Made by a program: the position numbers and the translations under genes | DNA from: Salmonirosea aquatica | GTDB taxonomy: Bacteria > Bacteroidota > Bacteroidia > Cytophagales > Spirosomataceae | DNA length: 64,000 nucleotides | NCBI RefSeq assembly: GCF_009296315.1 | Contig: NZ_WHLY01000002.1 | Coordinates: 3,206,501-3,270,500, forward strand | Direction: 5' to 3' | Notes under the pieces: model-generated | Seen by the model: only the letters and a program-made list of their open reading frames with translations | What the model was told of the DNA's origin: nothing | Databases searched by the model: none | In this document: piece by piece, positions 26,236 through 35,252 of the stretch | How the letters are laid out: every line of letters starts with the position of its first letter | Position numbering within the stretch: the stretch's first letter is position 1

Positions 26236-26757
26236 TCATTCAATAGTAGAATTATTGGTAAAGCGTAAGGTTAGCTTCGTTACCCTGGGCGGATCGTATA
26301 CGGTACTACGGGTTTCCATTTCGAAGGTACCTTCGTAAACGTTGCGCGGATAAATGTTCCAGCCTCCGGTTCCCGTGGCCGAGTCACGCAGGGCGATCAC
26401 GTTTTGGGGTACATAGACCTTCCACTGGTAATGCTGCGTAGTGTCGTCGCCCGTCATGTGTCCTTCGAAACCTCCATCGGGATAAAACTTCACCCAATCC
26501 ATGTGGCGGTCGAACCGCACGCCGCTGATGTGGGGTAGGTGCTTTCCTGCTTTGAATACCGGGACCTCATCCATCGCGATCTGCTCGATGTGCCAACGGT
26601 CGGCGGCTAGTAAACGCTTTTGTGCTTCCTGTACGTCGTCGGCGGGTCGGTGGCAGGACAAACCTGTAAGTACCAGCAAACAGCACAGATGTTTCGTGCT
26701 GATTGTAAACCCAAACGGTTTCGAAATACAAATACGCACAGGTTTTGAATGCCTCAA
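26236..26757 (-). CDS. Small lipoprotein of unknown function in the nad cluster
   Basis: A 173-residue protein whose hydrophobic segment [13 protein letters not shown] ends in a plausible lipobox, so it is probably a lipoprotein. Its body has a lipocalin-like opening ([12 protein letters not shown]) and alternating strand-like segments ([28 protein letters not shown]), compatible with a small beta barrel, but I cannot name a family. The likely start is a TTG overlapping the nadA stop (TTGA); an in-frame GTG six codons later is the alternative. Placement between nadA and nadB suggests co-transcription, not necessarily a role in NAD synthesis. Confidence 0.65.
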   Translation of the reverse strand: MRHSKPVRICISKPFGFTISTKHLCCLLVLTGLSCHRPADDVQEAQKRLLAADRWHIEQIAMDEVPVFKAGKHLPHISGVRFDRHMDWVKFYPDGGFEGHMTGDDTTQHYQWKVYVPQNVIALRDSATGTGGWNIYPRNVYEGTFEMETRSTVYDPPRVTKLTLRFTNNSTIE

Positions 26758-27749
26758 ATCCCTTTACTCAGTTCCAGCATCCTCGCCACCGATTCGTAGG
26801 CTTTCACGCGGATGTTTTCAGGTACGATAATCTCAGGCTGCTCGTAAAGCAGCGCATTGTACACTTTTTCCAGCGTGTTCATTTTCATGTACGGGCATTC
26901 CGAACAGGCGCAGGTATTGTTGTCGGTGGCGGGTGCCGGAATTAGTTTTTTATGCGGTACCGACTGCTTCATTTTATGTAGGATACCTGCTTCGGTAGCT
27001 ACGATGAATTTTTCGTTCACATCGTTTTGCACGAATTTCAACAGTCCGGTCGTGGAACTTACAAAGTCAGCCTGAAGCAGAATATCTTCCTTACATTCGG
27101 GATGGGCGATCAGTAGCGCATCAGGATTATCAGCCCGTAGTTTTTGCAATTTCTCGCGTGAGATATCGATATGCACGATGCAGGCTCCGTCCCAAAGTAC
27201 CATGTCTCGTCCGGTTTTCTGCGCCACGTAGCGGCCCAGGTTGGCATCAGGAGCGAAGATGATTTTTTGATCCTTGGGCAGACTGTTCACAATATGCAGC
27301 GCATTCGAGGAGGTGCAGACAATATCCGTCAGAGCCTTGATTTCGGCGGAACAGTTGATGTAGCTGATCACGATGTGATCAGGGTACCTTGCCTTGAATT
27401 CGGCGAATTTATCCGCCGGAGCCGAGTCGGCCAGCGAACAGCCCGCGTTTAGGTCGGGAATCACCACTTTTTTGTTGGGACTCAGTACCTTGGCGGTTTC
27501 ACCCATAAAATGCACACCGCAAAACACGATCATGTCAGCTTCGGTAGCAGCGGCCTGCTGTGAAAGGCCTAAGCTGTCGCCGATGTAATCGGCCAGATCC
27601 TGAATGGCGCCGTCCACATAATAGTGAGCCAGAATCACCGCGTTCTTTTCTTTTTTCAGCCGGTTTATTTCAGCCACCAGATCCATATCGTCGGCTACGG
27701 CCTCGTTCACATAGCCAAAACGGGAAACCTGTTCAAGTATATCGGTCAT
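26754..27749 (-). CDS. nadA: Quinolinate synthase
   Basis: A [4Fe-4S] enzyme that condenses iminoaspartate and dihydroxyacetone phosphate to quinolinate. The 331-residue sequence has [37 protein letters not shown] and IAHPECK. Candidate cluster cysteines are in NAGCSLADS, in [12 protein letters not shown] and in the C-terminal CACSECPYM. It is the first gene of nadA-lipoprotein-nadB. Confidence 0.95.
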   Translation of the reverse strand: MTDILEQVSRFGYVNEAVADDMDLVAEINRLKKEKNAVILAHYYVDGAIQDLADYIGDSLGLSQQAAATEADMIVFCGVHFMGETAKVLSPNKKVVIPDLNAGCSLADSAPADKFAEFKARYPDHIVISYINCSAEIKALTDIVCTSSNALHIVNSLPKDQKIIFAPDANLGRYVAQKTGRDMVLWDGACIVHIDISREKLQKLRADNPDALLIAHPECKEDILLQADFVSSTTGLLKFVQNDVNEKFIVATEAGILHKMKQSVPHKKLIPAPATDNNTCACSECPYMKMNTLEKVYNALLYEQPEIIVPENIRVKAYESVARMLELSKGI

Positions 27750-27833
27750 GGGTTGATGTTCAATATTCGTACCTTTTTACTTAATAACGTTCCAAGGTAC
27801 AAATATTCCCAAAATCTTGACAAAAGCGTACCA

Positions 27834-27875
27834 AAAAGAGAAAGCCGTCACGCTCGGAATAAAGAGCGTGACGGC
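27834..27875 (-). terminator. Terminator of the PiT transporter gene
   Basis: GCCGTCACGCTC (27844-27855) and GAGCGTGACGGC (27864-27875) form a 12-bp GC-rich stem. Read on the minus strand it is followed by a T-rich stretch. Confidence 0.75.
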
Positions 27876-27916
27876 GGCAGTCGGGTAGGTAGTAAGGGTG
27901 TATTATTTAATGAAAA

Positions 27917-29338
27917 TCAAAAGATCCACCGGAAGAAGGTATATAGGGTACCTGACAGGATCATGGTGACGGGCAGCGTAAGCACCCAGGCGATGGCGAT
28001 ATTGCGGACTGTCCCACCCTGCAAATTCTTGATCCCTTTGCTGGCTACCATGCTCCCGGCAATACCCGACGACAGTACGTGGGTGGTACTGACCGGAAGT
28101 CCCAGCCAGGAAGAAACGCCGATGGTACTGGCCGCGACCAATTCCGCCGAGGCTCCCTGGGCGTAGGTGAGGTGTTGCTTACCGATTTTCTCGCCAATAG
28201 TGACCACGATGCGTTTCCAGCCCACCATAGTACCCAGACCCAGGGAAAGGGAAATCATCAAAATTACCCAATCAGGGGCATAGTCGGTAAAGCGGCGAAG
28301 CCCCTGTTCCTCTCCGATCTGCTTCTCAAGAACATTGGCGTCGGCCAGGCTGAGGTTAGCGGTCCGGCTGTTAAGCAAATCCTTGATATTACGGCTAATC
28401 AGAAGGACTGAGCGCCGGGCATTCAGGCGTTCGCCTTCGGGCAACGTATTATCGACAAGAGGTTTGCTGATCTGCGTTTTTAGAGAGGCGATTTCGCGTT
28501 TTGTGACAACCAGTTCAGCTCGATCCCTGGCGGAAAGCAGCGTAGGGTTGACTCGATTGACGATGGTTTCGATTTGAGTAAGATTTTCCCGCATCAGAAG
28601 AGGATTCTTACTGTTGTCGAGGGCAAAGTAGGTAGGGGTAATGCCAATTAGAATCAGCATAATCAGGCCCACCCCCTTTTGCCCGTCGTTGGAGCCATGG
28701 AAAAAACTTACCAGGGTACACGTCGTTATCAAAATACCGCGAATCCAGGCAGGGGGCGGCTGGTTTTTCTTGGGTTCACTGAACACAAGGTTTCGTAAAG
28801 GTTTGTCTAGCGACCTTCTCAGAATAAACATCAACACAATGGCCAACGAGAAGCCAAAAAGTGGGGACGTAAAAAGTGAGATGAAAATTTCGGTAGCCTT
28901 AGCGGTGTTGACCCCCGTGCCGCTGGTATTTTCCGGCATAAAGGTAAAAGCCAGTCCTACGCCCAGAATAGAGCCAATCAGTGTGTGCGAACTGGAACTC
29001 GGAAGCCCGAAGTACCAGGTACCCAGGTTCCAGACAATCGCGCTGAACAGCAAGGCCAGTACCATCGCAATACTGTGATATACATTCTGGTCGATGAGCA
29101 GTTCCGTAGGCAACAAGTTTAAAATGCCCATGGCAACGGCGATGCCGCCGAAAAATACGCCCAGAAAATTACAAAAGCCCGACCACACGACGGCGGTATT
29201 GGGTTTGAGCGAGTTAGTATAAATGACCGTCGCTACTGCGTTGGCTGTATCGTGAAATCCGTTGACAAATTCAAAAGCACAGGCGGCGAATAAGCAGAAG
29301 GCCAGTAAGAGGAAAATGTCGGTTTCTAAACCAAACAT
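27917..29338 (-). CDS. PiT-family inorganic phosphate transporter
   Basis: A 473-residue inner membrane symporter for phosphate. The duplicated PiT signature is visible as GFHDTANAVATVIYTNSLKP in the N-terminal half and FHGSNDGQKGVG in the middle. Hydrophobic helices flank a hydrophilic loop of about 130 residues (TQIETIVNRVNP...GEEQGLRRFTDY) that separates the two halves. The final repeat SSWLGLPVSTTHVLSSGIAGSM is also characteristic. It lies 107 bases downstream of rlmN on the same strand and ends at its own terminator. Confidence 0.93.
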   Translation of the reverse strand: MFGLETDIFLLLAFCLFAACAFEFVNGFHDTANAVATVIYTNSLKPNTAVVWSGFCNFLGVFFGGIAVAMGILNLLPTELLIDQNVYHSIAMVLALLFSAIVWNLGTWYFGLPSSSSHTLIGSILGVGLAFTFMPENTSGTGVNTAKATEIFISLFTSPLFGFSLAIVLMFILRRSLDKPLRNLVFSEPKKNQPPPAWIRGILITTCTLVSFFHGSNDGQKGVGLIMLILIGITPTYFALDNSKNPLLMRENLTQIETIVNRVNPTLLSARDRAELVVTKREIASLKTQISKPLVDNTLPEGERLNARRSVLLISRNIKDLLNSRTANLSLADANVLEKQIGEEQGLRRFTDYAPDWVILMISLSLGLGTMVGWKRIVVTIGEKIGKQHLTYAQGASAELVAASTIGVSSWLGLPVSTTHVLSSGIAGSMVASKGIKNLQGGTVRNIAIAWVLTLPVTMILSGTLYTFFRWIF

Positions 29339-29445
29339 AGGAAGTGAGTAAGTGGGTGCAAATTAGCCCATTGGCTAAAATTTAATGCCGCAAAAGTACG
29401 GAAATTTTGATGGCACGGTATGTTAAGAAATTGTTAACCGGCTGA

Positions 29446-30486
29446 TTATTCCTTATTGGCCAACTGCCCGCAGGCCGCGTCTATATCTTTTCCGCGGCTG
29501 CGTCGCACACTCACTGTAACACCCCGGTCTTCGAGGTAGGCCGCGAATTTATCCAGTTTATCGGCTTCTGTATTTCGGAAATCGGCTTCGGCGATGGGAT
29601 TGTACTCAATGATGTTCACGCGGGCAGGTACCCTCTTGGTAAATTCCCACAGTTCTTTAGCATCTTGTAAGGAGTCATTGAAATTATTGAACACAATGTA
29701 CTCGAACGTGATGCGGTTTCCGGTTTTTTGATAAAAATAATTGAGCGCCTCGGCCAGATTGTCCAGCGAATTGGATTCGTTGATGGGCATGATGCGGTTG
29801 CGCTTTTCGTCGTTGGCCGCGTGCAGCGAGAGGGCCAGCCGGAAACGTACCTCATCGTCGCCCAGTTTTTTGATCATCTTGGCAATCCCCGCCGTGGAAA
29901 CGGTGATGCGCTTGGGCGACATACCCAGGCCCTGCGGCGAGGTAATATGCTCGATGGATTGCAGTACGTTGGCGTAGTTGAGTAAAGGCTCGCCCATGCC
30001 CATGTACACGATGTTGGTCAGCGGTGCCTGAAATTTGGCCGTAGCCTGCCGGGCAATCTCTACCACCTGATCATAAATTTCACCCGCTTCCAGATTCCGC
30101 TTGCGATCCATATAACCCGTCGCGCAGAAGGTACACGTGAGCGAACAGCCTACCTGACTGCTCACGCAGGCCGTCATGCGGTCAGTGGCCGGAATCAGCA
30201 CACCCTCTACCAGGTGGGCATCGTGCAACCGGAAGGCCGACTTGACGGTACCGTCGTTACTATGCTGTTGCTTGTCGGTGGTGAGGGCGTAAATGGCAAA
30301 ATTTTCGTCGAGCAACTCCCGCAACGGAAGCGATAGGTTGGTCATTTCGGCAAAGGAGCGCGCTGATTTTTTCCAGAGCCACTCATGAATCTGCTTGGCC
30401 CGGAAGCCCGGTTCCTTATGCGCTGCCAGCCAGGATTTGAGTTGGTCCGGCGAAAGTTTCCGTATGTCTGTTTTTATAGAATTCAT
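29446..30486 (-). CDS. rlmN: 23S rRNA/tRNA adenine-C2 methyltransferase
   Basis: A radical-SAM enzyme that methylates C2 of A2503 in 23S rRNA and of A37 in some tRNAs. The 346 residues show the C-x3-C-x2-C cluster motif in CSLTCTFCATGY, the SAM-binding MGMGEPLLNYANV, RITVSTAG and the C-terminal catalytic cysteine in DIDAACGQLA. It sits 12 bases after cvpA on the same strand. Confidence 0.95.
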   Translation of the reverse strand: MNSIKTDIRKLSPDQLKSWLAAHKEPGFRAKQIHEWLWKKSARSFAEMTNLSLPLRELLDENFAIYALTTDKQQHSNDGTVKSAFRLHDAHLVEGVLIPATDRMTACVSSQVGCSLTCTFCATGYMDRKRNLEAGEIYDQVVEIARQATAKFQAPLTNIVYMGMGEPLLNYANVLQSIEHITSPQGLGMSPKRITVSTAGIAKMIKKLGDDEVRFRLALSLHAANDEKRNRIMPINESNSLDNLAEALNYFYQKTGNRITFEYIVFNNFNDSLQDAKELWEFTKRVPARVNIIEYNPIAEADFRNTEADKLDKFAAYLEDRGVTVSVRRSRGKDIDAACGQLANKE

Positions 30487-30498
30487 GAGTCTGCTCGC

Positions 30499-31032
30499 TT
30501 ACTTATCTAAATATTCCTGCTTCCAGTCACGGATCAGCTCGCTGCCCGCAGGCAGCCATTCAACCGCCTTGGTGATGACGATGGGCGCAATGGGAACAAC
30601 ATACGGGTACAGGTACGTTCCCTCGGTCCGGTGCGCGGGAATATCGACCCCCATGGTACTCAGCAACCAGAAAAAAACGCTCGCTCCAAAGACCCAGGTG
30701 AACAGCCCCACCGCAGCGCCGGCCAGGCTGTCGAAGGTACCCAGGAGCGAGTACTTCAACGAGCGGCGGATCGAGTAGCCGAATTGATTCAGTAGGAAGA
30801 CGGTCGGAAAAAAGATGACCGAAAAGCCAATGAAGGGCAGGATTCGCCGCGCCACCGTATGCCCGACGTGCGGCTCCAGAATTTCCATCCCTAACCCCAG
30901 AAACTTGAAGCCCACCACCATAGCCACCACAAAGGCCACAATGCCCACAATCTCGACGAGCAAGCCTTTGCGGTAGCCGTTTACTGCGCCCCACAACAAC
31001 GGAATCAAAAGTAATAAGTCAAGTAGTTTCAC
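30499..31032 (-). CDS. CvpA-family membrane protein
   Basis: A 177-residue inner membrane protein with four hydrophobic helices. The N-terminal MKLLDLLLLIPLLWGAVNGYRKGLLVEI matches the CvpA/colicin-V-production family; the central loop and helix IRRSLKYSLLGTFDSLAGAAVGLFTW fit its second half. The role is poorly understood; in other bacteria it affects envelope stress or biofilm. The start is a GTG codon. It lies between yqeY and rlmN in an apparent operon. Confidence 0.85.
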   Translation of the reverse strand: MKLLDLLLLIPLLWGAVNGYRKGLLVEIVGIVAFVVAMVVGFKFLGLGMEILEPHVGHTVARRILPFIGFSVIFFPTVFLLNQFGYSIRRSLKYSLLGTFDSLAGAAVGLFTWVFGASVFFWLLSTMGVDIPAHRTEGTYLYPYVVPIAPIVITKAVEWLPAGSELIRDWKQEYLDK

Positions 31033-31102
31033 AGAAAATAGCTCCCCGCTTCTATGAACGGTACCCCCTGCCCTGGAAAGAGAGGGGACAAGGGGTGAGG
31101 TG

Positions 31103-31555
31103 TTATTTTGCCAACAAACTCTTCACCAGGGTGGAAACCGTGCGGCCATCGGCCTGGCCGGCTAGTTCCTTGGTAGCTACGCCCATCACTTTGCCCATGT
31201 CCTGAGGGCCGGACGCCCCCACGCGGGCGATGATGTCTTCGAGCCGGAATTTTATTTCGTCTTCGGTCAACTGCCGCGGCATGAATTGTTCGATCACGGC
31301 CAACTCGGCTTCTTCTTTCGACCACAAGTCCTCACGCCCCTGAGCCTGGTAAATTTCCGACGATTCGCGGCGCTGCTTGGCGGCTTTGGTCAAAAGCTTA
31401 AGTTCGGCATCCTCCGTCAGTTCGCCCGTGCTGCTGCTACTGGTTTCTTCCAAAAGAATCAGTGATTTGATGGCCCGCAAAGCGCGCAATTTGTCCTGAT
31501 CTTTGGCCCGCATGGCGTCTTTGATATCCGATTCAACTCTACTTTTTAGTGACAT
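31103..31555 (-). CDS. GatB/YqeY-domain protein
   Basis: A 150-residue helical protein of the YqeY family, related to the tail domain of the GatB amidotransferase subunit that contacts tRNA. Visible are SRVESDIKDAMRAKDQDKLRALRAIKS at the start and EEAELAVIEQFMPRQLTEDEI and MGKVMGVATKELAGQADGR in the second half. The cellular role is unclear. It leads the yqeY-cvpA-rlmN-PiT gene string and is divergent from pdxJ. Confidence 0.9.
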   Translation of the reverse strand: MSLKSRVESDIKDAMRAKDQDKLRALRAIKSLILLEETSSSSTGELTEDAELKLLTKAAKQRRESSEIYQAQGREDLWSKEEAELAVIEQFMPRQLTEDEIKFRLEDIIARVGASGPQDMGKVMGVATKELAGQADGRTVSTLVKSLLAK

Positions 31556-31673
31556 AATTGTAATTAAATGTGGTATAGGCCGAGCGACGCATCGCCCACC
31601 TGCCCGGATTACGGCTAAATATTCATAAGGTACCTACCCGAACAATTCTCTAAAAACATACGTTCGGAAAGGG

Positions 31674-31692
31674 TAACTTTGCCACAAAGATA
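31674..31692. promoter_or_regulatory. Back-to-back divergent -7 boxes for pdxJ (+) and yqeY (-)
   Basis: TAACTTTG on plus (31674-31681) and TATCTTTG on minus (CAAAGATA, 31685-31692) are separated by three bases and form an inverted repeat. Polymerase on one side would occlude the other. The plus box is 46 bases before pdxJ, the minus box about 130 before yqeY. Confidence 0.4.
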
Positions 31693-31727
31693 CGAATACT
31701 CCTCCATCAATCCATTGGCCCTAATCC

Positions 31728-32450
31728 ATGACCCGACTTAGCGTTAATATTAACAAAATAGCTACCCTCCGCAACTCACGCGGCGGTGATAATCCCAACG
31801 TAGTCAAGGTAGCGCTCGATTGCGAGCGCTTCGGTGCTCAGGGTATCACGGTACATCCACGGCCGGACGAACGGCACATTCGCTATCAGGATGTCTATGA
31901 TTTGAAAAAAGTAGTAACGACGGAATTCAATATCGAAGGCAATCCCTCTGAACGGAAGTTTGTGGATCTGGTATTGGCCAACCAGCCTGCCCAGGTGACA
32001 TTGGTGCCGGACGCCCTCGGAGCCATTACCTCCAATGCGGGCTGGGATACCATCACCCACAAGGACCGGCTCACCGACCTGATTGCCGAATTTAAAGAAG
32101 CGGGTATCCGGGTGTCGGTGTTTGTCGATGCCGACGAGCGCATGGTAGAGGGCGCCAAAGCCTGCGGAGCCGACCGCGTGGAGCTTTATACCGAACCCTA
32201 CGCCGAGCATTACTTTAAAAACCAAAAAAAAGCCGTGGCTCCCTTCGTGAAAGCCGCCGAAGCAGCCCGCCGGGTAGGTTTGGGCCTGAACGCCGGCCAC
32301 GATCTGAGTCTGGACAACCTGCGATTTTTACAAAAAAGCATCCCTTGGCTCGACGAGGTTTCTATCGGCCACGCCCTGATTGCTGATGCGCTTTATTACG
32401 GCCTGGAAAATACGATTCAAATGTACCTGCGGGAGCTAGATCAATTTTGA
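31728..32450 (+). CDS. pdxJ: Pyridoxine 5'-phosphate synthase
   Basis: It condenses 1-deoxyxylulose 5-phosphate with 3-amino-2-oxopropyl phosphate in the DXP-dependent vitamin B6 pathway. The 240-residue TIM barrel has [54 protein letters not shown] and [12 protein letters not shown], the last near the phosphate site. The gene is followed by mnmH on the same strand. Confidence 0.95.
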   Translation: MTRLSVNINKIATLRNSRGGDNPNVVKVALDCERFGAQGITVHPRPDERHIRYQDVYDLKKVVTTEFNIEGNPSERKFVDLVLANQPAQVTLVPDALGAITSNAGWDTITHKDRLTDLIAEFKEAGIRVSVFVDADERMVEGAKACGADRVELYTEPYAEHYFKNQKKAVAPFVKAAEAARRVGLGLNAGHDLSLDNLRFLQKSIPWLDEVSIGHALIADALYYGLENTIQMYLRELDQF

Positions 32451-32570
32451 CGGGTCGCCCGTACGATGATAGAATGAGTGATTGAGTGTATACCCGCATA
32501 GGTACCTCTTCTCAGCCTTTAATCTTTCTCCCATTCATTCTTTTTCCTCCATTTTTCCTTATCCATAAAA

Positions 32571-33593
32571 ATGCCTACCCCAATCCCCGTCTCCGCCTTC
32601 CTGCAAAAAGCCGAAACGCTGCCGGTCGTGGACGTACGGTCGCCGGGCGAATTTGCGCAGGGACATATTCCGGGGGCGGTTAACATTCCGCTTTTTAGCA
32701 ATGAGGAAAGGGCAAGGGTAGGTACCCTCTACAAGCAAATCGGTCAGGAAGAGGCATTGCTGTTGGGGTTGGAACTGGTGGGGCCAAAGATGGCTGACTT
32801 TGTGCGTCAGTCAAAGGTACTGGCGCCCGATAAGGAAATCCTGGTACACTGCTGGCGTGGGGGCATGCGCAGTGGTTCATTTGGCTGGTTGCTCGAAACC
32901 GCCGGCATGAAAGTCAGCACGCTGGTAGGTGGCTACAAGGCTTTTCGGAATGAGACGTTGGCAGGGCTGGAAACTCCCCAAAATGTAGTGATCCTGGGTG
33001 GCAAAACGGGTAGCGGCAAAACCGAAATCCTGCACAAACTCCGCGAACTGGGCGAGCAAATCATTGATCTGGAAGGTTTAGCGAATCACAAAGGCTCATC
33101 GTATGGAGCCATCGGCCAACTACCCCAGCCCAGTTCTGAGCACTTTGAAAACGAAATCTACGCCCGGTGGCGACAACTTGACCCTACCCGCCGCGTCTGG
33201 ATCGAGGACGAGAGCCGATCCGTGGGCCATTGCCTGATTCCAGCGGCTGTCTGGACACAAATGCGGCGTGCGCCGCTAGTGCTAGTAGACATGGATAAAG
33301 CTACCCGCATTGAACGGCTGGTGCGGGAGTACGCCTGTTTCGATATAAACCTGTTGCATGAAGCTACCCACCGTATTCAGAAAAGACTGGGCGGCCAGCA
33401 CCATAAAGCGGCCATCGCCGCCCTCGATCAAAAAGACTTCGCTACCGTAGCCGACATCACCCTAACCTACTATGACAAAGCGTACCAGCACGGCATCGGG
33501 GATAGAAAGGTACTTCACACGTTGAAAACGTCCGAGGACAATCCGGCAGAATTGGCAGAACAATTGGCCCTTGTAGTTAAGGATGAGCCGTAA
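32571..33593 (+). CDS. mnmH: tRNA 2-selenouridine synthase (rhodanese plus P-loop)
   Basis: It replaces sulfur by selenium (through a geranylated intermediate) in 5-substituted 2-thiouridine at the tRNA wobble base. The N-terminal rhodanese domain (about residues 1-130) has VVDVRSPGEFAQGHIPGAVN and the active cysteine in HCWRGGMRSGS. The P-loop domain begins at GGKTGSGKTEIL near residue 145. The 340-residue length is typical. No selD is visible in the window, so selenium supply cannot be judged; the geranylation half-reaction alone is also possible. Confidence 0.93.
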   Translation: MPTPIPVSAFLQKAETLPVVDVRSPGEFAQGHIPGAVNIPLFSNEERARVGTLYKQIGQEEALLLGLELVGPKMADFVRQSKVLAPDKEILVHCWRGGMRSGSFGWLLETAGMKVSTLVGGYKAFRNETLAGLETPQNVVILGGKTGSGKTEILHKLRELGEQIIDLEGLANHKGSSYGAIGQLPQPSSEHFENEIYARWRQLDPTRRVWIEDESRSVGHCLIPAAVWTQMRRAPLVLVDMDKATRIERLVREYACFDINLLHEATHRIQKRLGGQHHKAAIAALDQKDFATVADITLTYYDKAYQHGIGDRKVLHTLKTSEDNPAELAEQLALVVKDEP

Positions 33594-33679
33594 AAGGCTA
33601 ATTTTTAGGTATCAAAGAAACTCGTTCTCTTGATTTCCAGGTTTTGCTTGAAATTTGTAAGGCCGTTGACCTTTCATAG

Positions 33680-35068
33680 TTAGCCCTTTACCTTTTTTAA
33701 TTTCAACGTAACACTTCCTTTCGGCCGTAGAGTCACCATTGGCTCTGGTTCCACTACCTGATCAGGCGAAAGCAGGCTGACCTCAAAATCACGCAGCAGA
33801 ATGGCCAGTACCAGTTGCATTTCGAGCAGGGCAAAGTTGTTGCCGATACATAGCCTCGGTCCGCCGCCGAAGGGTAGGTAGGCGTATGTCGGGCGGTCTT
33901 TGGCGTTTCCTTCGGTGAAACGATCAGGATTAAATGCCTCAGGCTCCTGCCAGTATTCGGGCCGGCGGTGCAGCGTATAGGGGCTGATCAAAAAATACGA
34001 ATCGGTCGGGAAAGCGTAGGGGCCGATTTGATCTTCGGCCAGTGAGCGCCGGCTAATGACCCAGGCGGGCGGGTAGAGCCGCATTACTTCCTGTACCACT
34101 TGCAGCGTATAGCGTAATTCCCGGGCTTTTTCAAAAGTCGATTTGTCTTTTTGTGCGAGTACTTCCGTGCTTTCTTCGCGGATTTTGTGGGCTACCTCGG
34201 GGTACCTTGCCAGTAGGTACAACGCCCATGAAAGGGCATTGGCCGTAGTTTCGTGGCCTGCCATGAAAATGGTGGTCACCTCATCGCGGAGCTGGCCGTC
34301 CGACATGGTTTCGCCCGTTTCTTCGTCGCGCGTGCGCATCAGCATATCCAGCAGGTCGTCGTAGCGCAGGTCAGGGTCTTGCTTCCACTGCTCACGACGG
34401 CCATTGATAATACCATAAATCACTTCTTCTACTTTTTGGACGGCGCGCAAAAACTGCACATTCCCCGGAGTAGGGTACTTCAGCGGAACACGAATAAAAC
34501 TTTTCAGCGTGTTGTCGGCAAAATGCATAATGCCATTGAGCGCATCGGAAATGCCCGCTACCCGATCGCCCACATCGGTACTGAATAAGGCTTTGGTTAC
34601 GATATTCAGGGTGAGCCCCAGCATGTCTTTACTGATGTCGCGCGGCTGGGTTGGATCGTGGGTTTTCCAATCGGCCACCAATAGTTCGGTTTCCCACGCC
34701 ATCATGTCGGTCATCAGGGCCAGGCGTTGTTTGTAAAAGGCCGGTTGCGCCAGCTTGCGCTGCCGTCGCCAGAAATCCTCTTCGCTGGTCAGCAGCCCAT
34801 TGCCCAGAAAAATCGCCAGAATCCGGTAGGCCTCGCTCTTGTGGTAGTTACGGTTATTCTCCTGCAAGATGTACTTCGCGTCCTCAGCGGTCTGGACAAT
34901 GTTCAGCGTACGGCCTAGTACCTTCACGGTCGCGAGCCGTTCGTATTGCTCCTGTAGGCGCAGCATAAAACCCAACGGATCGCTGATAAAGGGGTAGGTG
35001 CTTCCTACCAAAGGCCACCCCCGGTGGTGTGGGACAGTAGTGAGAGTAGGAACGATTGAGGTAGCCAT
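33680..35068 (-). CDS. Cytochrome P450
   Basis: A 462-residue soluble-type P450 monooxygenase. The I-helix oxygen-binding motif is GHETTANALSW, the K-helix E-x-x-R is in EVMRLYPPAW, and the heme ligand is the cysteine of FGGGPRLCIGNNFALLE. The proline-rich N-terminal segment (TTVPHHRGWPLVGSTY) and overall pattern resemble the bacterial CYP102/CYP110-type fatty-acid oxidising branch, but the substrate cannot be inferred. No redox partner is adjacent. It converges on mnmH and is divergent from purH. Confidence 0.93.
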   Translation of the reverse strand: MATSIVPTLTTVPHHRGWPLVGSTYPFISDPLGFMLRLQEQYERLATVKVLGRTLNIVQTAEDAKYILQENNRNYHKSEAYRILAIFLGNGLLTSEEDFWRRQRKLAQPAFYKQRLALMTDMMAWETELLVADWKTHDPTQPRDISKDMLGLTLNIVTKALFSTDVGDRVAGISDALNGIMHFADNTLKSFIRVPLKYPTPGNVQFLRAVQKVEEVIYGIINGRREQWKQDPDLRYDDLLDMLMRTRDEETGETMSDGQLRDEVTTIFMAGHETTANALSWALYLLARYPEVAHKIREESTEVLAQKDKSTFEKARELRYTLQVVQEVMRLYPPAWVISRRSLAEDQIGPYAFPTDSYFLISPYTLHRRPEYWQEPEAFNPDRFTEGNAKDRPTYAYLPFGGGPRLCIGNNFALLEMQLVLAILLRDFEVSLLSPDQVVEPEPMVTLRPKGSVTLKLKKVKG

Positions 35069-35252
35069 AGGGGACTAAATTGTTCGGTTTGCTTTATATT
35101 TGAAACTTGATGAAGCCGCTGTCCAAAAGTGTTACGCTATAAGGTACGCTGATTGAGCTTCAAATTCAGGTATCTGCTTAACCTGGACAACATCTTTTTT
35201 ATTACCTAACGAATAGCCAATAGCTTATTGCTTACGGCCTAAAGCCAAAAAA

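Noticed and set aside
31029-31325. Minus-strand frame overlapping yqeY
   Set aside because: It is a shifted reading of the yqeY gene with no domain of its own.
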